Below, piece by piece: positions 36,820-45,233 of a stretch of DNA of 64,000 nt (positions within the stretch are counted from its first letter, which is position 1; each line of letters opens with the position of its first letter). The translations under genes and the position numbers were made by a program. The stretch is taken from assembly GCA_023387655.1 (NCBI GenBank), contig JAEWHR010000243.1, positions 32,746-96,745 on the forward strand, given 5' to 3'. The DNA is from Bacillota bacterium (GTDB lineage: Bacteria > Bacillota > Clostridia > Lachnospirales > Lachnospiraceae). The notes under the pieces were generated by a model. It saw only the letters and a program-made list of their open reading frames with translations. It searched no databases and was not told the origin of the DNA.

Positions 36820-38028
36820 TTAAAATACTAATCGTACAAACTTCTTCTTTCCAATCTTTAATACATTTTCTTGTTCTGTTAACATGCAATCAATATCCAA
36901 TACCTTTTCTCTGTTTAACTGAACCCCACCCTGTTTTATTAACCTACGGAATTCACTTGCAGAAGAAACAAGTCCTTCGCTTACTAATGAACCTGCAACC
37001 GAAACTAAGTTATCCTGTTCTTTACTTAGTTTAATCTCTGGCATATCCTCAGGAATCTCTCCTTCTTTGAATACTTGTTCAAAGTATTCCTCTCCTGCCT
37101 TTGCTCCTTCTTCTCCATGGTAAAGCTTTGTAATGATTCTAGCTAAGATTAACTTAATATCTCTTGGATTTTTTCCCTGTGCCATCTCATTTCGTAGCTT
37201 ATCAATATCATCCGGATGTTCATCGGTCACAAGTTCAAAGTAGCGGAATATCAATTGATCTGGGACCTCCATCACTTTCTTAAACATAACCTGTGGAGAT
37301 TCACTTACACCAATATAGTTACCAAGGCTCTTGCTCATCTTTTCAACACCATCAAGACCTTCAAGAATTGGCATAAACATAGCAATCTGTTGAGACATTC
37401 CAACTGATTTTTGTAAAGTTCTACCCATTAAAATATTAAATGTCTGGTCCGTTCCACCTAATTCGATGTCTGCTTTTATTTCTACCGAATCGTAGCCTTG
37501 CATCAAAGGGTAGAAAAACTCATGAACACCAATTGGTTCCTGATTTTTGTAACGATTCTGAAAGTCATCACGCTCTAATAATCTTGCCACTGTTGTAGTA
37601 GATGCTAGTGCGATTACTTGTTCAAAATTAAGTTTGGATAACCATTCACTGTTAAAACGTACCTCTGTTTTATCTTTATCTAATACTTTAAAAATCTGTT
37701 CCATGTAAGTTGCAGCATTTACTTTTACCTGTTCATCGGTTAGAGGTTTTCTTGTCTTCGATTTCCCAGTGGGATCTCCTATACGGCCGGTAAAATCTCC
37801 GATAATAATGATCGCTTTATGTCCTAAATCTTGCATCTGTTTAATTTTACGAAGAACAACCGTATGTCCCAGATGAATATCAGGTGCAGATGGATCAAGT
37901 CCAAGCTTGATTGTTAGCGGCTTATTCTGTTCCACTGATATCTTAAGCTTTTCTCTTAATTCCTCCTCGCGCATCATATCTAACACGCCTTTTTTAATAA
38001 TTTTCATTTGTTCGTCCACACAAATCAT
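36820..38028 (-). CDS. tyrS: Tyrosyl-tRNA synthetase
   Basis: A 402-residue class I synthetase. The HIGH motif reads HLGH (residues 52-55, in LDPSAPDIHLGHTVVLRKIKQ), KMSKS is intact in GVEKMSKSLGNYIGV, and FTGRIGDPTGKSKTRKPL marks it as the TyrZ/TyrS2 type rather than the classic B. subtilis TyrS. An S4-like RNA-binding domain forms the C-terminus (SEFRRLIKQGGVQLNREKVLDIDCMLTEQENVLKIGKKKFVRLVF). It charges tRNA-Tyr in the cytoplasm. The start at 38028 has an AGGAG site about ten bases upstream; internal methionines at residues 8, 18 and 19 are alternatives. Expression is controlled by the T-box leader upstream. Confidence 0.95.
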   Translation of the reverse strand: MICVDEQMKIIKKGVLDMMREEELREKLKISVEQNKPLTIKLGLDPSAPDIHLGHTVVLRKIKQMQDLGHKAIIIIGDFTGRIGDPTGKSKTRKPLTDEQVKVNAATYMEQIFKVLDKDKTEVRFNSEWLSKLNFEQVIALASTTTVARLLERDDFQNRYKNQEPIGVHEFFYPLMQGYDSVEIKADIELGGTDQTFNILMGRTLQKSVGMSQQIAMFMPILEGLDGVEKMSKSLGNYIGVSESPQVMFKKVMEVPDQLIFRYFELVTDEHPDDIDKLRNEMAQGKNPRDIKLILARIITKLYHGEEGAKAGEEYFEQVFKEGEIPEDMPEIKLSKEQDNLVSVAGSLVSEGLVSSASEFRRLIKQGGVQLNREKVLDIDCMLTEQENVLKIGKKKFVRLVF

Positions 38029-38164
38029 GTCATTTCTCTCCTTTTCTTCACTTTCCTATCAAGTTTTAATCGCTATGAAGATCAAAGACCGTGTTATTCC
38101 ACGTCATGAGCATTCCTAGGGGAGCGTTTTATATGGTTAAGGTACTTTAACTTTAACTTTAACA

Positions 38165-38450
38165 ATAAAAAAACCGCCCTCTGAATTACATTCAGAGGGC
38201 GGAATATTATCACGCGTTACCACCTCAATTTTATTAACCGTTCACACAGCTAACCTCTTCGAGTACTCATCCTTACTGATGGTTATACTCTAGCACGATA
38301 ACGGGTGCAGGAAACCGTCAACAGCCTACTTAAACTAATATAGTCGTTCGGTGTGAAGCTCAAAGATGTATTCAAAATCTGCTCTCTTGCGCCTCTCATC
38401 CACCGGCAACTTTCTGTTAGATTACAATGATTTCTACTCTTTCTTATCAT
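38165..38450 (-). promoter_or_regulatory. T-box riboswitch leader of tyrS (Tyr specifier)
   Basis: Read on the minus strand: a stem I region with AGAGAG-like and GGTGGATGAGAGGCGC elements, a specifier loop GAATACATC in which TAC is a tyrosine codon, the conserved T-box sequence TTGAGGTGGTAACGCG (about 38227-38212) and a terminator CCGCCCTCTGAA (38202-38191) paired with its complement (38185-38174), followed by seven T. Uncharged tRNA-Tyr should bind the specifier and T-box bulge and allow read-through into tyrS. The 136 bases between terminator and tyrS hold only the ribosome site. Confidence 0.93.
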
Positions 38451-38512
38451 AGCCTATAATTATTTACTTGATTTTTTGATTATAACAAACGAAATCTTCA
38501 CTGTCAACCCCA

Positions 38513-38627
38513 TGAAATACTCTATTTCGTTTTTTATGAAATGCTCCATTCTTTTTTTTATGAAATGCTCTATTCTTTTTCTATGATATCTTTTTTGCTT
38601 TTATGATATTCTCTATTCGGATTTTTT
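38513..38627 (+). repeat. 24-bp tandem array overlapping the yitT-family stop codon
   Basis: Units 38513-38536, 38537-38560, 38561-38583, 38584-38603 and a partial copy from 38604 resemble TGAAATGCTCTATTCTTTTT. Read on the coding strand each unit begins GAATAGAG; in the first copy that TAG is the actual stop codon of the YitT-family gene (38613-38615). Copies further away are better matched to each other than to the gene end. Confidence 0.85.
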
Positions 38628-39476
38628 CATTAAATACTTCTTTCCTATGCTAAATCCTCTACCCCTTACTTCACTAACACGACTAACCATAACGAAGGCA
38701 TCTTCATCTATTTGATGGATCAATTTTTCCACTTTATAAAGTTCTCTGTTGGAAACAACGCTTAGTAAAATATCCGTTTCTTTCTCCAAATACCCAGTTC
38801 TTCCATGAAAAAGAGTCACCCCTCTATCAATCTCCGATATAATTGCTTCTTTAATAAGCTCCACTTTACTACTCACTACTTTTAACTGCATTTTATTTGT
38901 TCCAAACATCAGAAGCTTATCTAGCACGATGGAATAGATTAAAACTAATACAATACCATATAGAACTTTTTCTTTTTCGCTGAAGATAGCCTGAAATACT
39001 AGAATAATACAATCTGCTAAATATAAAGTTATGGAAACCGGAATATGCATATACTTATTAAGAATCAATGGTGGTATATCCATTCCTCCTGTACTTGCTC
39101 CCATCCTAATAACAAGAGCAATTGCTGCTCCAATACAAATACCGCCAAAAAGGGTACATAAGAATATATCCTCTGTTAATACAAAATCTCCAGCGATTTT
39201 CTGTAATAAGCCAAGTGCAAATGGAAAACAAAACGTACTTACTAACGTCGTCAATGCAAAACTTTTTCCTAAGATAAATAAACCCAATAAGAACATGATG
39301 AGGTTGAAGGCAAATACAAAAGTGGATACTGGTATCCCAAGAAAGTAATTCATACTTAAAGCAATCCCTGTTGTACCTCCAGTTATTAACCCAGACGGTA
39401 AGATAAAAAATACCACGCCCGCAGCATAAAGAAAATTACCGAATATGATAATTAATAAATCTCGTAATAATTTCAT
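38613..39476 (-). CDS. YitT-family membrane protein (DUF161 plus DUF2179)
   Basis: A membrane protein with five to six hydrophobic segments (about residues 10-190), including the duplicated YitT_membrane blocks (VVFFILPSGLITGGTTGIALSMNYFLGIPVS and GAAIALVIRMGASTGGMDIPPLILNKYMHIPVS), followed by the cytoplasmic DUF2179 domain (DRGVTLFHGRTGYLEKETDILLSVVSNRELYKVEKLIHQIDEDAFVMVSRVSEVRGRGF). Three ATG codons lie within 20 bases; the GGAGG site is placed correctly only for the third (39476, MKLLRDLL), so I start there rather than at 39494. Function is unproven for the family. A 17-bp perfect inverted repeat lies just upstream (39501-39517). Confidence 0.88.
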   Translation of the reverse strand: MKLLRDLLIIIFGNFLYAAGVVFFILPSGLITGGTTGIALSMNYFLGIPVSTFVFAFNLIMFLLGLFILGKSFALTTLVSTFCFPFALGLLQKIAGDFVLTEDIFLCTLFGGICIGAAIALVIRMGASTGGMDIPPLILNKYMHIPVSITLYLADCIILVFQAIFSEKEKVLYGIVLVLIYSIVLDKLLMFGTNKMQLKVVSSKVELIKEAIISEIDRGVTLFHGRTGYLEKETDILLSVVSNRELYKVEKLIHQIDEDAFVMVSRVSEVRGRGFSIGKKYLMKKSE

Positions 39477-39500
39477 TGTTTTCATAACCTCCATTTCTAC

Positions 39501-39517
39501 ATACGCTTTAAGCGTAT
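39501..39517. promoter_or_regulatory. 17-bp perfect inverted repeat upstream of the yitT-family gene
   Basis: ATACGCTTTAAGCGTAT is an exact palindrome with a central T, seven bases upstream of the first in-frame ATG. It could be an operator or a small mRNA hairpin close to the ribosome site. Confidence 0.5.
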
Positions 39518-39595
39518 CAAAAGTCTATCCCTATCTATCATAACGCAGACATAAAACTTAGTATGAAAGACAACGCTCTTCATACTTAATTTCTC

Positions 39596-39715
39596 CAAAA
39601 AAACGTCTGTTAGATTTTCCCTAACAGACGTGGATCAAGGCACTAGCCTAATACATTTCAATAATTTCTATCAATTTTCTTAATTATTTATACCACAGAC
39701 AAGCCAAAACATCAA
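39596..39715 (-). ncRNA. Candidate short RNA or attenuated leader upstream of the yitT-family gene
   Basis: On the minus strand a promoter TTGATG (39715-39710), 17 bases, TATAAA (39692-39687) would start a transcript near 39680. About 50 bases later a perfect 11-bp hairpin, ACGTCTGTTAG (39631-39621 on the coding strand) with its complement (39613-39603), is followed by seven T. That gives an RNA of about 85 nucleotides ending 120 bases before the YitT-family start. Either a small RNA gene or a riboswitch-like attenuator; I recognise no known class. The rest of the 39632-40052 gap is AT-rich with only the M32 promoter. Confidence 0.5.
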
Positions 39716-39897
39716 TACTTTTCCTCCATGATTTTGGTTTACTTATCCTGCAAAATTATAATTTGCTTTTCTACCATCATCTTACTTCACTTATGGCCAA
39801 TTTTAGTAGTTAAATAATAGAACAAAGTAGTTTCGTCCCCACCTAGCTTTTCCTATCTTCTTTATTTAAAATAATAGCTATTCTACTATTCCTATGA

Positions 39898-39931
39898 TAT
39901 AATTTTTTTGGATAAATCATATGATTTATCC
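39898..39931 (+). promoter_or_regulatory. M32 gene -10 box followed by a perfect 22-bp palindrome
   Basis: TATAAT (39898-39903) is followed six bases later by a perfect palindrome (39910-39931) whose half site is GGATAAATCAT. It covers the expected transcription start. No T run follows, so it is not a terminator in either direction; an operator for an unidentified repressor is the simplest reading. The -35 region is weak. Confidence 0.55.
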
Positions 39932-40052
39932 AAATACACACATAACCATAAGTTCTATATCACCAGTGAAATACAATTACATAATTGCTGTATTCTACAG
40001 GTGATAAATCTTAAACTTAGGAAAAGATAAGAACTAGAAAGGGAGAACATAG

Positions 40053-41558
40053 ATGAGTGAAAAATTCGAAAAATTAGTTCCACACCTAAACAAAATGCAA
40101 GCACTTGAAACTGCATTAACTTTATTGCAATGGGATAATGAAACCCTTGCACCAGTGAAAGCTCTTGACAATACTGCAAAAGTAATTGGCTTATTATCAA
40201 GTGAATATTTTGAAGCCATGGTAAATGAAGATGTAAGAAGCCTATTACATGAACTTATGGCGCCAGAAAATTTTGATACCTTGGAATTGAAAGAACAAAA
40301 AATCGTTAAAAAAATGAGCAAAGACTTAAAATCGATGGAATGCATTCCACCAGAGGAGTTTAAGGCTTACAGTGAATTAACCGCAAAATCCAGTGCGATT
40401 TGGGCTGCAGCGAAAGAAAATAACTGTTTTGCTGATTTTGCTCCAACCTTAGAAGAAATTGTTTCCTATCAGAAAAAGTTTGCCAGCTATCGTAAGGAAG
40501 AAAATAAAGCTCTCTACGATATTATGTTAGATGAATTTGAAGAAGGAATTGATATGAAGCAGTTGGATGACTTCTTTGAGAAACTGCGTAATGCTATTGT
40601 ACCTTTACTAAAGCAAGTAGTAACGAAAAACGACTCCATAGACAAATCCTATAACTCTCTAACTTATGATATAGAAAAACAAAAGGAATTTTGTAAATAC
40701 ATTGCAGAGTACATTGGATTTGATTTTAATCGTGGAGTAATTGCTGAAAGTGAGCATCCATTTACGACCAACCTTCATAATAAAGATGTTCGTATTACAA
40801 CACACTATTATGAAAATAATCTTGAAAGCTCCATCTTTTCAACAATACACGAGGGCGGTCATGCTATTTATGAAATGAACATTGATGATTCCATAACTCA
40901 AACGCCAGTCGGTCATGGTTCTTCCATGGGTGTCCATGAATCTCAATCCCGTTTCTTTGAGAATATCATTGGACGCAGTAAAGAATTTTGGGCTCCATTG
41001 TGGGATAAATTAACAAGTACATTCCCTGAGCAATTAAAAAATGTATCACTGGATCAATTTATTCTATCAATTAATAAAGCAGAGCCAGATTTCATTCGTA
41101 CAGAAGCAGATGAGTTAACCTATTCCCTTCACATCATGGTTCGCTATGAAATTGAAAAACTTTTAATTTCTGGACAAATTGAGGTTTCTGACCTACCACG
41201 TATTTGGAATGAAAAGTATGAAGAATATTTAGGAATTGTTCCTCCAACAGATGCACTTGGTGTATTGCAGGATGTTCATTGGTCAAATGGTACGTTCGGA
41301 TACTTCCCATCCTATGCTCTTGGTAATGCAATTGCTTCTCAGATTTATGCTTATTTACAGACTAAAATTGACTTTGCAAAATGCTTAAATGAGGGAAATC
41401 TAAACCCTATTTTAGATTTATTAAAAGAACACATCCATCAGTATGGTGCTACAAAGAATACCAATGAATTGTTATTAGCAATGACAGGGGAAACCTTTAA
41501 CGCTGATTACTATGTAAATTATCTTGTTGATAAGTATACAAAGCTTTATCAGTTATAA
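40053..41558 (+). CDS. Carboxypeptidase Taq, M32 family metallopeptidase
   Basis: A 501-residue cytoplasmic zinc carboxypeptidase. The active-site HEXXH is HEGGH (His266, Glu267, His270, in STIHEGGHAIYEMN), and the second family blocks HESQSRFFENIIGRS, TEADELTYSLHIMVRYEIE (third zinc ligand Glu) and GVLQDVHWSNGTFGYFPSYALGN are all present. Length equals the family norm. It removes C-terminal residues from peptides, except near proline. A GGGAGAA-type ribosome site precedes the ATG. It is a single-gene unit with an operator-like palindrome at its promoter. Confidence 0.95.
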   Translation: MSEKFEKLVPHLNKMQALETALTLLQWDNETLAPVKALDNTAKVIGLLSSEYFEAMVNEDVRSLLHELMAPENFDTLELKEQKIVKKMSKDLKSMECIPPEEFKAYSELTAKSSAIWAAAKENNCFADFAPTLEEIVSYQKKFASYRKEENKALYDIMLDEFEEGIDMKQLDDFFEKLRNAIVPLLKQVVTKNDSIDKSYNSLTYDIEKQKEFCKYIAEYIGFDFNRGVIAESEHPFTTNLHNKDVRITTHYYENNLESSIFSTIHEGGHAIYEMNIDDSITQTPVGHGSSMGVHESQSRFFENIIGRSKEFWAPLWDKLTSTFPEQLKNVSLDQFILSINKAEPDFIRTEADELTYSLHIMVRYEIEKLLISGQIEVSDLPRIWNEKYEEYLGIVPPTDALGVLQDVHWSNGTFGYFPSYALGNAIASQIYAYLQTKIDFAKCLNEGNLNPILDLLKEHIHQYGATKNTNELLLAMTGETFNADYYVNYLVDKYTKLYQL

Positions 41559-41636
41559 TTAATCTAACATAGAATAATCGTTTACAATTGATATGTAAGT
41601 ATCCTATATAATATCTAAATTATAAAAATAAATTAG

Positions 41637-41695
41637 TCTAAGGAATACGGAATATTTAAACACTCCTTATTTTAAATATTCCGTTGATCCTTAGA
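41637..41695. terminator. Long hairpin after the M32 gene
   Basis: TCTAAGGA then CGGAATATTTAAA pair with TTTAAATATTCCG then TCCTTAGA, with a small internal loop: 21 paired bases in total around an 11-base loop. There is no clean T tail, so it is either a weak bidirectional terminator between convergent genes or a small palindromic element. Confidence 0.6.
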
Positions 41696-41787
41696 TTATG
41701 ATGATAGTAAAATGTGTTTAAAAACCGTAACTTTTTAGCTTTTTTTCCGTCATAAATATTATCTTAGTTGTCTCTTCAAATACCTTC

Positions 41788-42600
41788 TTAGTTTTCTCCT
41801 CTAGAAAATGCATCTTTAATCTCATAATCTAATACTCGTTGAAAAATAGACCAAGCCCCCATCTCCATCCAAGGAGAATGACCACAATCCTCGAGTAAAC
41901 AATAAGTATGTTGAATTTTGCTTTTCAAAAATGGCTCTAAAACCCCATCCAATGGATGTGTATCGAATTCTCCATGAATTAACGCAATCATTATATTCAA
42001 TTTTTTAAATATATCTAATAGTCCCCCATTATCTCGTAACTGCATTAGCTCTAACATTATTTCAGAGTACCTTGTTCCATTAAACTGAATAAAATTGTAA
42101 TTATTATTATCATTTGTTATGGGTTGATATTCATCTGCGAGCTTGCATAACTCATCATAGCGCCTTAATAACTTGTCCTTTTCCTTATTGGTTGAAGTTT
42201 CTCTTAATAGATTAGTTAAATGATTAAATTCTTCTAATTGTTCGTCGTTATAATGTAATCTTCGTTTAATTTCTATTATATAATCATAGTTACTATCTAA
42301 GGGAGGAGACCCAATCAAAATCAATTTATTAATATTATGTATTCTCTTGGATGCATATAATCCTGCGATCCATCCCCCATAGGAATGACCTATTAGAACA
42401 ATTTGTTGTTCTTGAAAGTGAGATAAATCATTCACCATTTCAATTAAAAGCTCCTCTAAACTATCCTTAGTTTGAATCAGTTCAATAACCCCATATCGTT
42501 CAGATAAGCTTCTAGCAAAGCTGCCTAAAACACCACTAATTCCTGGTTGATGTACTAAAGCTATCTGGTATGGAGGCTTTCCGTGTAAACGTACGCTCAT
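41788..42600 (-). CDS. Alpha/beta-fold hydrolase
   Basis: A 270-residue cytoplasmic alpha/beta hydrolase. The nucleophile elbow is GHSYGG (Ser near 73), the acid is in HGEFDTHP and the base His is in CGHSPWMEMG near the C-terminus. A helical lid (about 110-190, RRLHYNDEQLEEFNHLTNLLRETSTNKEKDKLL) lies between strands six and seven. The N-terminus MSVRLHGKPPYQIALVHQPGISG lacks a signal peptide. This fold covers esterases, aminopeptidases and C-C hydrolases; proline iminopeptidase-like activity is possible, but I cannot tell. Single gene with a short leader. Confidence 0.8.
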   Translation of the reverse strand: MSVRLHGKPPYQIALVHQPGISGVLGSFARSLSERYGVIELIQTKDSLEELLIEMVNDLSHFQEQQIVLIGHSYGGWIAGLYASKRIHNINKLILIGSPPLDSNYDYIIEIKRRLHYNDEQLEEFNHLTNLLRETSTNKEKDKLLRRYDELCKLADEYQPITNDNNNYNFIQFNGTRYSEIMLELMQLRDNGGLLDIFKKLNIMIALIHGEFDTHPLDGVLEPFLKSKIQHTYCLLEDCGHSPWMEMGAWSIFQRVLDYEIKDAFSRGEN

Positions 42601-42855
42601 ATTGTCTCCTTAAATAAAAATATCATCAAAGAAATTTTTGACTCGATACTTTATAAAACCTAGCTTATTTTATTGCAAGTAAAATAATTTGGTCTGAAAG
42701 ATTCTCGAACTAATCATGCTCTTTTCTCTAGTTTCTATCAGCCCTTATTAACAAGAATACTACGAAGTAGAAAGAAAGTCTAGGAAAGGAGGCTATAATA
42801 TTTAAGTATCATAAGCGACTAAGTACTTTATAAAGCTTATGTATGATTATAAAAT
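42601..42855. other. Intergenic region with no recognised gene
   Basis: AT-rich sequence between the alpha/beta hydrolase start and the terminator of the nucleoside salvage operon. A GGAGGCTATAATATT sequence occurs near 42790 but no start codon follows it. I see no gene, repeat or RNA that I can support. Confidence 0.6.
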
Positions 42856-42920
42856 AAAAAAGATGAACCTATATTACATGGACATTATTACCATGTATAA
42901 TAATTAGTTCATCTTTTTTT
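42856..42920. terminator. Terminator of the nucleoside salvage operon
   Basis: AAAAAAGATGAAC (42856-42868) pairs with GTTCATCTTTTTT (42907-42919), and the inner CATGG/CCATG extends the hairpin. T and A runs on both sides make it bidirectional. It lies five bases after the last permease gene. Confidence 0.85.
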
Positions 42921-42924
42921 ACTT

Positions 42925-43878
42925 CTAGCGTTTTCCCTTATCGTAAGGTACACCTGCAGCTTTTGGAGCTTGCGATTTCTTTGACGTAAACGCAAGGACT
43001 ACCAAGGTTGCAATATAAGGTATCATTTTATATAAATAACTCGGTACTCCTAGGCTTGCAAGAAATGGTATTCCTGAATAAGCAGATGCAATCGTCTTCA
43101 TTAAACCAAAGAATAATGCTGCATAGAGAATACGGATTGGCTTCCATTGTCCAAATATTAAAACAGCTAATGCTAAAAATCCATATCCCGCAACACTGGC
43201 ATTAAAATTTGTAGAAGTAGGTACAACGAAAACCAAACCTCCAATACCACCAAGTACTCCTGAAATAATAACACCCGCATATCTCGTTTTATATACATTA
43301 ATTCCTACAGAATCTGCAGCTTGAGGATGCTCTCCACAGGCACGAAGACGTAATCCAAACTTCGTCTTATATAGTACAATCGAAGCAATGATTAAAGTTA
43401 GGAAACCAAGGTATGTTGTAATATAAGCATTCTGGAAAAATAGCTCACCAAGTACTGGAATATCACCAAGTACCGGAACTTTCTGAATACGAAAGGTATT
43501 CGTAAAATTAATCTGTTGTACTCCTTGTATCTGACGAGCAGTAAAAATCGCAAATGCTGGTGCAAACATATTAAGCGCAGTACCAGAAATTGTTTGATCT
43601 GCCTTCATATGAATTGAGGCATAAGCATGGAATAAGGAAAATATAGTGCCAGCCAATGCAGCAACCAAAATTGCAAGTAATAAGAGAGGCTGACCACTCA
43701 TACGATCTTGAAAGATATTGATAAACAATATACTCGCAAATGCGCCTATCGTCATAATTCCTTCTAGTGCAATATTTACAACACCGCTTCTCTCTGAAAA
43801 CATTCCGCCAAGAGCTACAATTAGAAGAGGGATTGCAAATAACATAGTCTGTTGAAATAAAAAATATACCGGATTCAT
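42925..43878 (-). CDS. Nucleoside ABC transporter permease, NupQ-like (second system)
   Basis: A 317-residue permease with about nine membrane segments and the NupQ landmarks ERSGVVNIALEGIMTIGAFAS, ACGEHPQAADSVGINVYKTRYAG and VAGYGFLALAVLIFGQWKPIRI. It is the last gene of the salvage locus and starts by a TAATG overlap with the preceding permease. The presence of deoD, deoC and cdd upstream in the same orientation supports a nucleoside substrate. Confidence 0.92.
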   Translation of the reverse strand: MNPVYFLFQQTMLFAIPLLIVALGGMFSERSGVVNIALEGIMTIGAFASILFINIFQDRMSGQPLLLLAILVAALAGTIFSLFHAYASIHMKADQTISGTALNMFAPAFAIFTARQIQGVQQINFTNTFRIQKVPVLGDIPVLGELFFQNAYITTYLGFLTLIIASIVLYKTKFGLRLRACGEHPQAADSVGINVYKTRYAGVIISGVLGGIGGLVFVVPTSTNFNASVAGYGFLALAVLIFGQWKPIRILYAALFFGLMKTIASAYSGIPFLASLGVPSYLYKMIPYIATLVVLAFTSKKSQAPKAAGVPYDKGKR

Positions 43879-45230
43879 TATTTGTTTCCTCCTTCTGCTC
43901 TATTCTCCTTGGTATTCTCTCTCTTTATATCATTTTTTATATCATTTTTTATATCATTCTTTATATCATTTATTTCATTATTTCCATCATTGGATATATC
44001 ATCATATTCCGTATCGTTTGGTAAAACTTCTTCTTTCTCCATATCCTCTTGCGTCGCTTCTCGAATTTCTTCTTCGCTCTCACTACCATAGACAGATGGT
44101 TCATTGATTGGGGCCGGTATCTGAGCACTTCCCGAACGAGCTACTCTTCTTTTGCGTTCTCGATTGGAGATGTAGTTTCTAACGATCATTGAAAATGCAC
44201 TAAAATAAATAATTACTGCAATGATGATATCAATAATTTCCTGAGAATATTCAAAAAGCTGTAGATAAAATCCACCTTGTTTGATATATGCAATGAATAG
44301 TCCAGCTAGTAAAATACCTATTGGATGTGATAAGCCAAGTAATGCAACTGATATACCATCAAATCCTGCAGACGCTAACTCATCCACTACCTCGATGTAT
44401 TTACCAGAACCAGCAAGATAGAACAAGCCACCTCCAAGACCAGCCAATGCTCCTGAAATAACCATAGACCATACAATACTCTTCTTCTCATTAATCCCTG
44501 CATATTTACTAGCATCACGATTAAAACCAACTGCTTTTAATTCATAACCAAAGGTTGTCTTACTTAAAATTATATAAATTATTATTGCTGCTACAACTGC
44601 AATTATAATACCAGAATTTACATAAGAACCTTTAAAGATTTGGTCAAGGCCTGCTTTTGGTAAGATTGCCGTAGGTGCTACTGGTTTAGAGCGATTCTCT
44701 AACATATTGAAAAGAGCTTTGGTATCCTTAATAAACCAGTTAACAAGATACATACCGATATAATTTGTCATAATACCTGCAATTACTTCATTGATGTTCG
44801 CATAAGCTTTTAATAAGCCTGGAATTAAAGCCCAAAGAGCACCCGCAAGAACCGCTGCTAAAAGAGCTACGATCCAATGAATATTACCAAGCTTAGTTGC
44901 TGTAATCCCTACCACTACAGAAGCAAAGGCACCTATTGTAAATTGTCCTGTTGCACCGATGTTAAATAATCCTGTTTTAAATGCAAATCCAACGGAAAGA
45001 CCAGTACAAATAATAGGTGTAGCATAGTATAAAACCATACCAAATCCCTTGCTACCATCTGTAAGTGCTCCAGTTAAAATTGTTTTAAATCCTCCGATTG
45101 CTTGTTCAGGATTAGAATATAACAAGATAAGAAAACCAACCAAAAGGCCTAAAATAATTGCAAAAATCGAGGAAATTAACCCAAGGTTTTTCCACACGCT
45201 TTTCTTTGATGAATTACCACTTCCACTCAT
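43878..45230 (-). CDS. Nucleoside ABC transporter permease, NupP-like, with repeat-bearing acidic C-terminal tail
   Basis: A 450-residue permease, about 85 residues longer than the paralogue at 30754. Residues 1-360 hold the membrane core (KTGLFNIGATGQFTIGAFASVVVG; AVGFNRDASKYAGINEKKSIV). The extension after RNYISNRERKRRVARSG is hydrophilic and acidic (YGSESEEEIREATQEDMEKEEV), then contains an IKND tandem repeat (four copies of a 12-base unit at 43925-43972) and ends ENRAEGGNK. The tail is predicted cytoplasmic and disordered; it may be a product of DNA repeat growth at the gene end rather than a functional domain. The gene starts three bases after the ATPase stop. Confidence 0.9.
   Translation of the reverse strand: MSGSGNSSKKSVWKNLGLISSIFAIILGLLVGFLILLYSNPEQAIGGFKTILTGALTDGSKGFGMVLYYATPIICTGLSVGFAFKTGLFNIGATGQFTIGAFASVVVGITATKLGNIHWIVALLAAVLAGALWALIPGLLKAYANINEVIAGIMTNYIGMYLVNWFIKDTKALFNMLENRSKPVAPTAILPKAGLDQIFKGSYVNSGIIIAVVAAIIIYIILSKTTFGYELKAVGFNRDASKYAGINEKKSIVWSMVISGALAGLGGGLFYLAGSGKYIEVVDELASAGFDGISVALLGLSHPIGILLAGLFIAYIKQGGFYLQLFEYSQEIIDIIIAVIIYFSAFSMIVRNYISNRERKRRVARSGSAQIPAPINEPSVYGSESEEEIREATQEDMEKEEVLPNDTEYDDISNDGNNEINDIKNDIKNDIKNDIKRENTKENRAEGGNK
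43925..43972 (+). repeat. 12-bp repeat inside the NupP-like gene end
   Basis: Four in-frame copies of TTATATCATTTT (two single-base variants) encode the IKND repeat near the C-terminus of the permease. Confidence 0.9.
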
Positions 45231-45233
45231 CTT

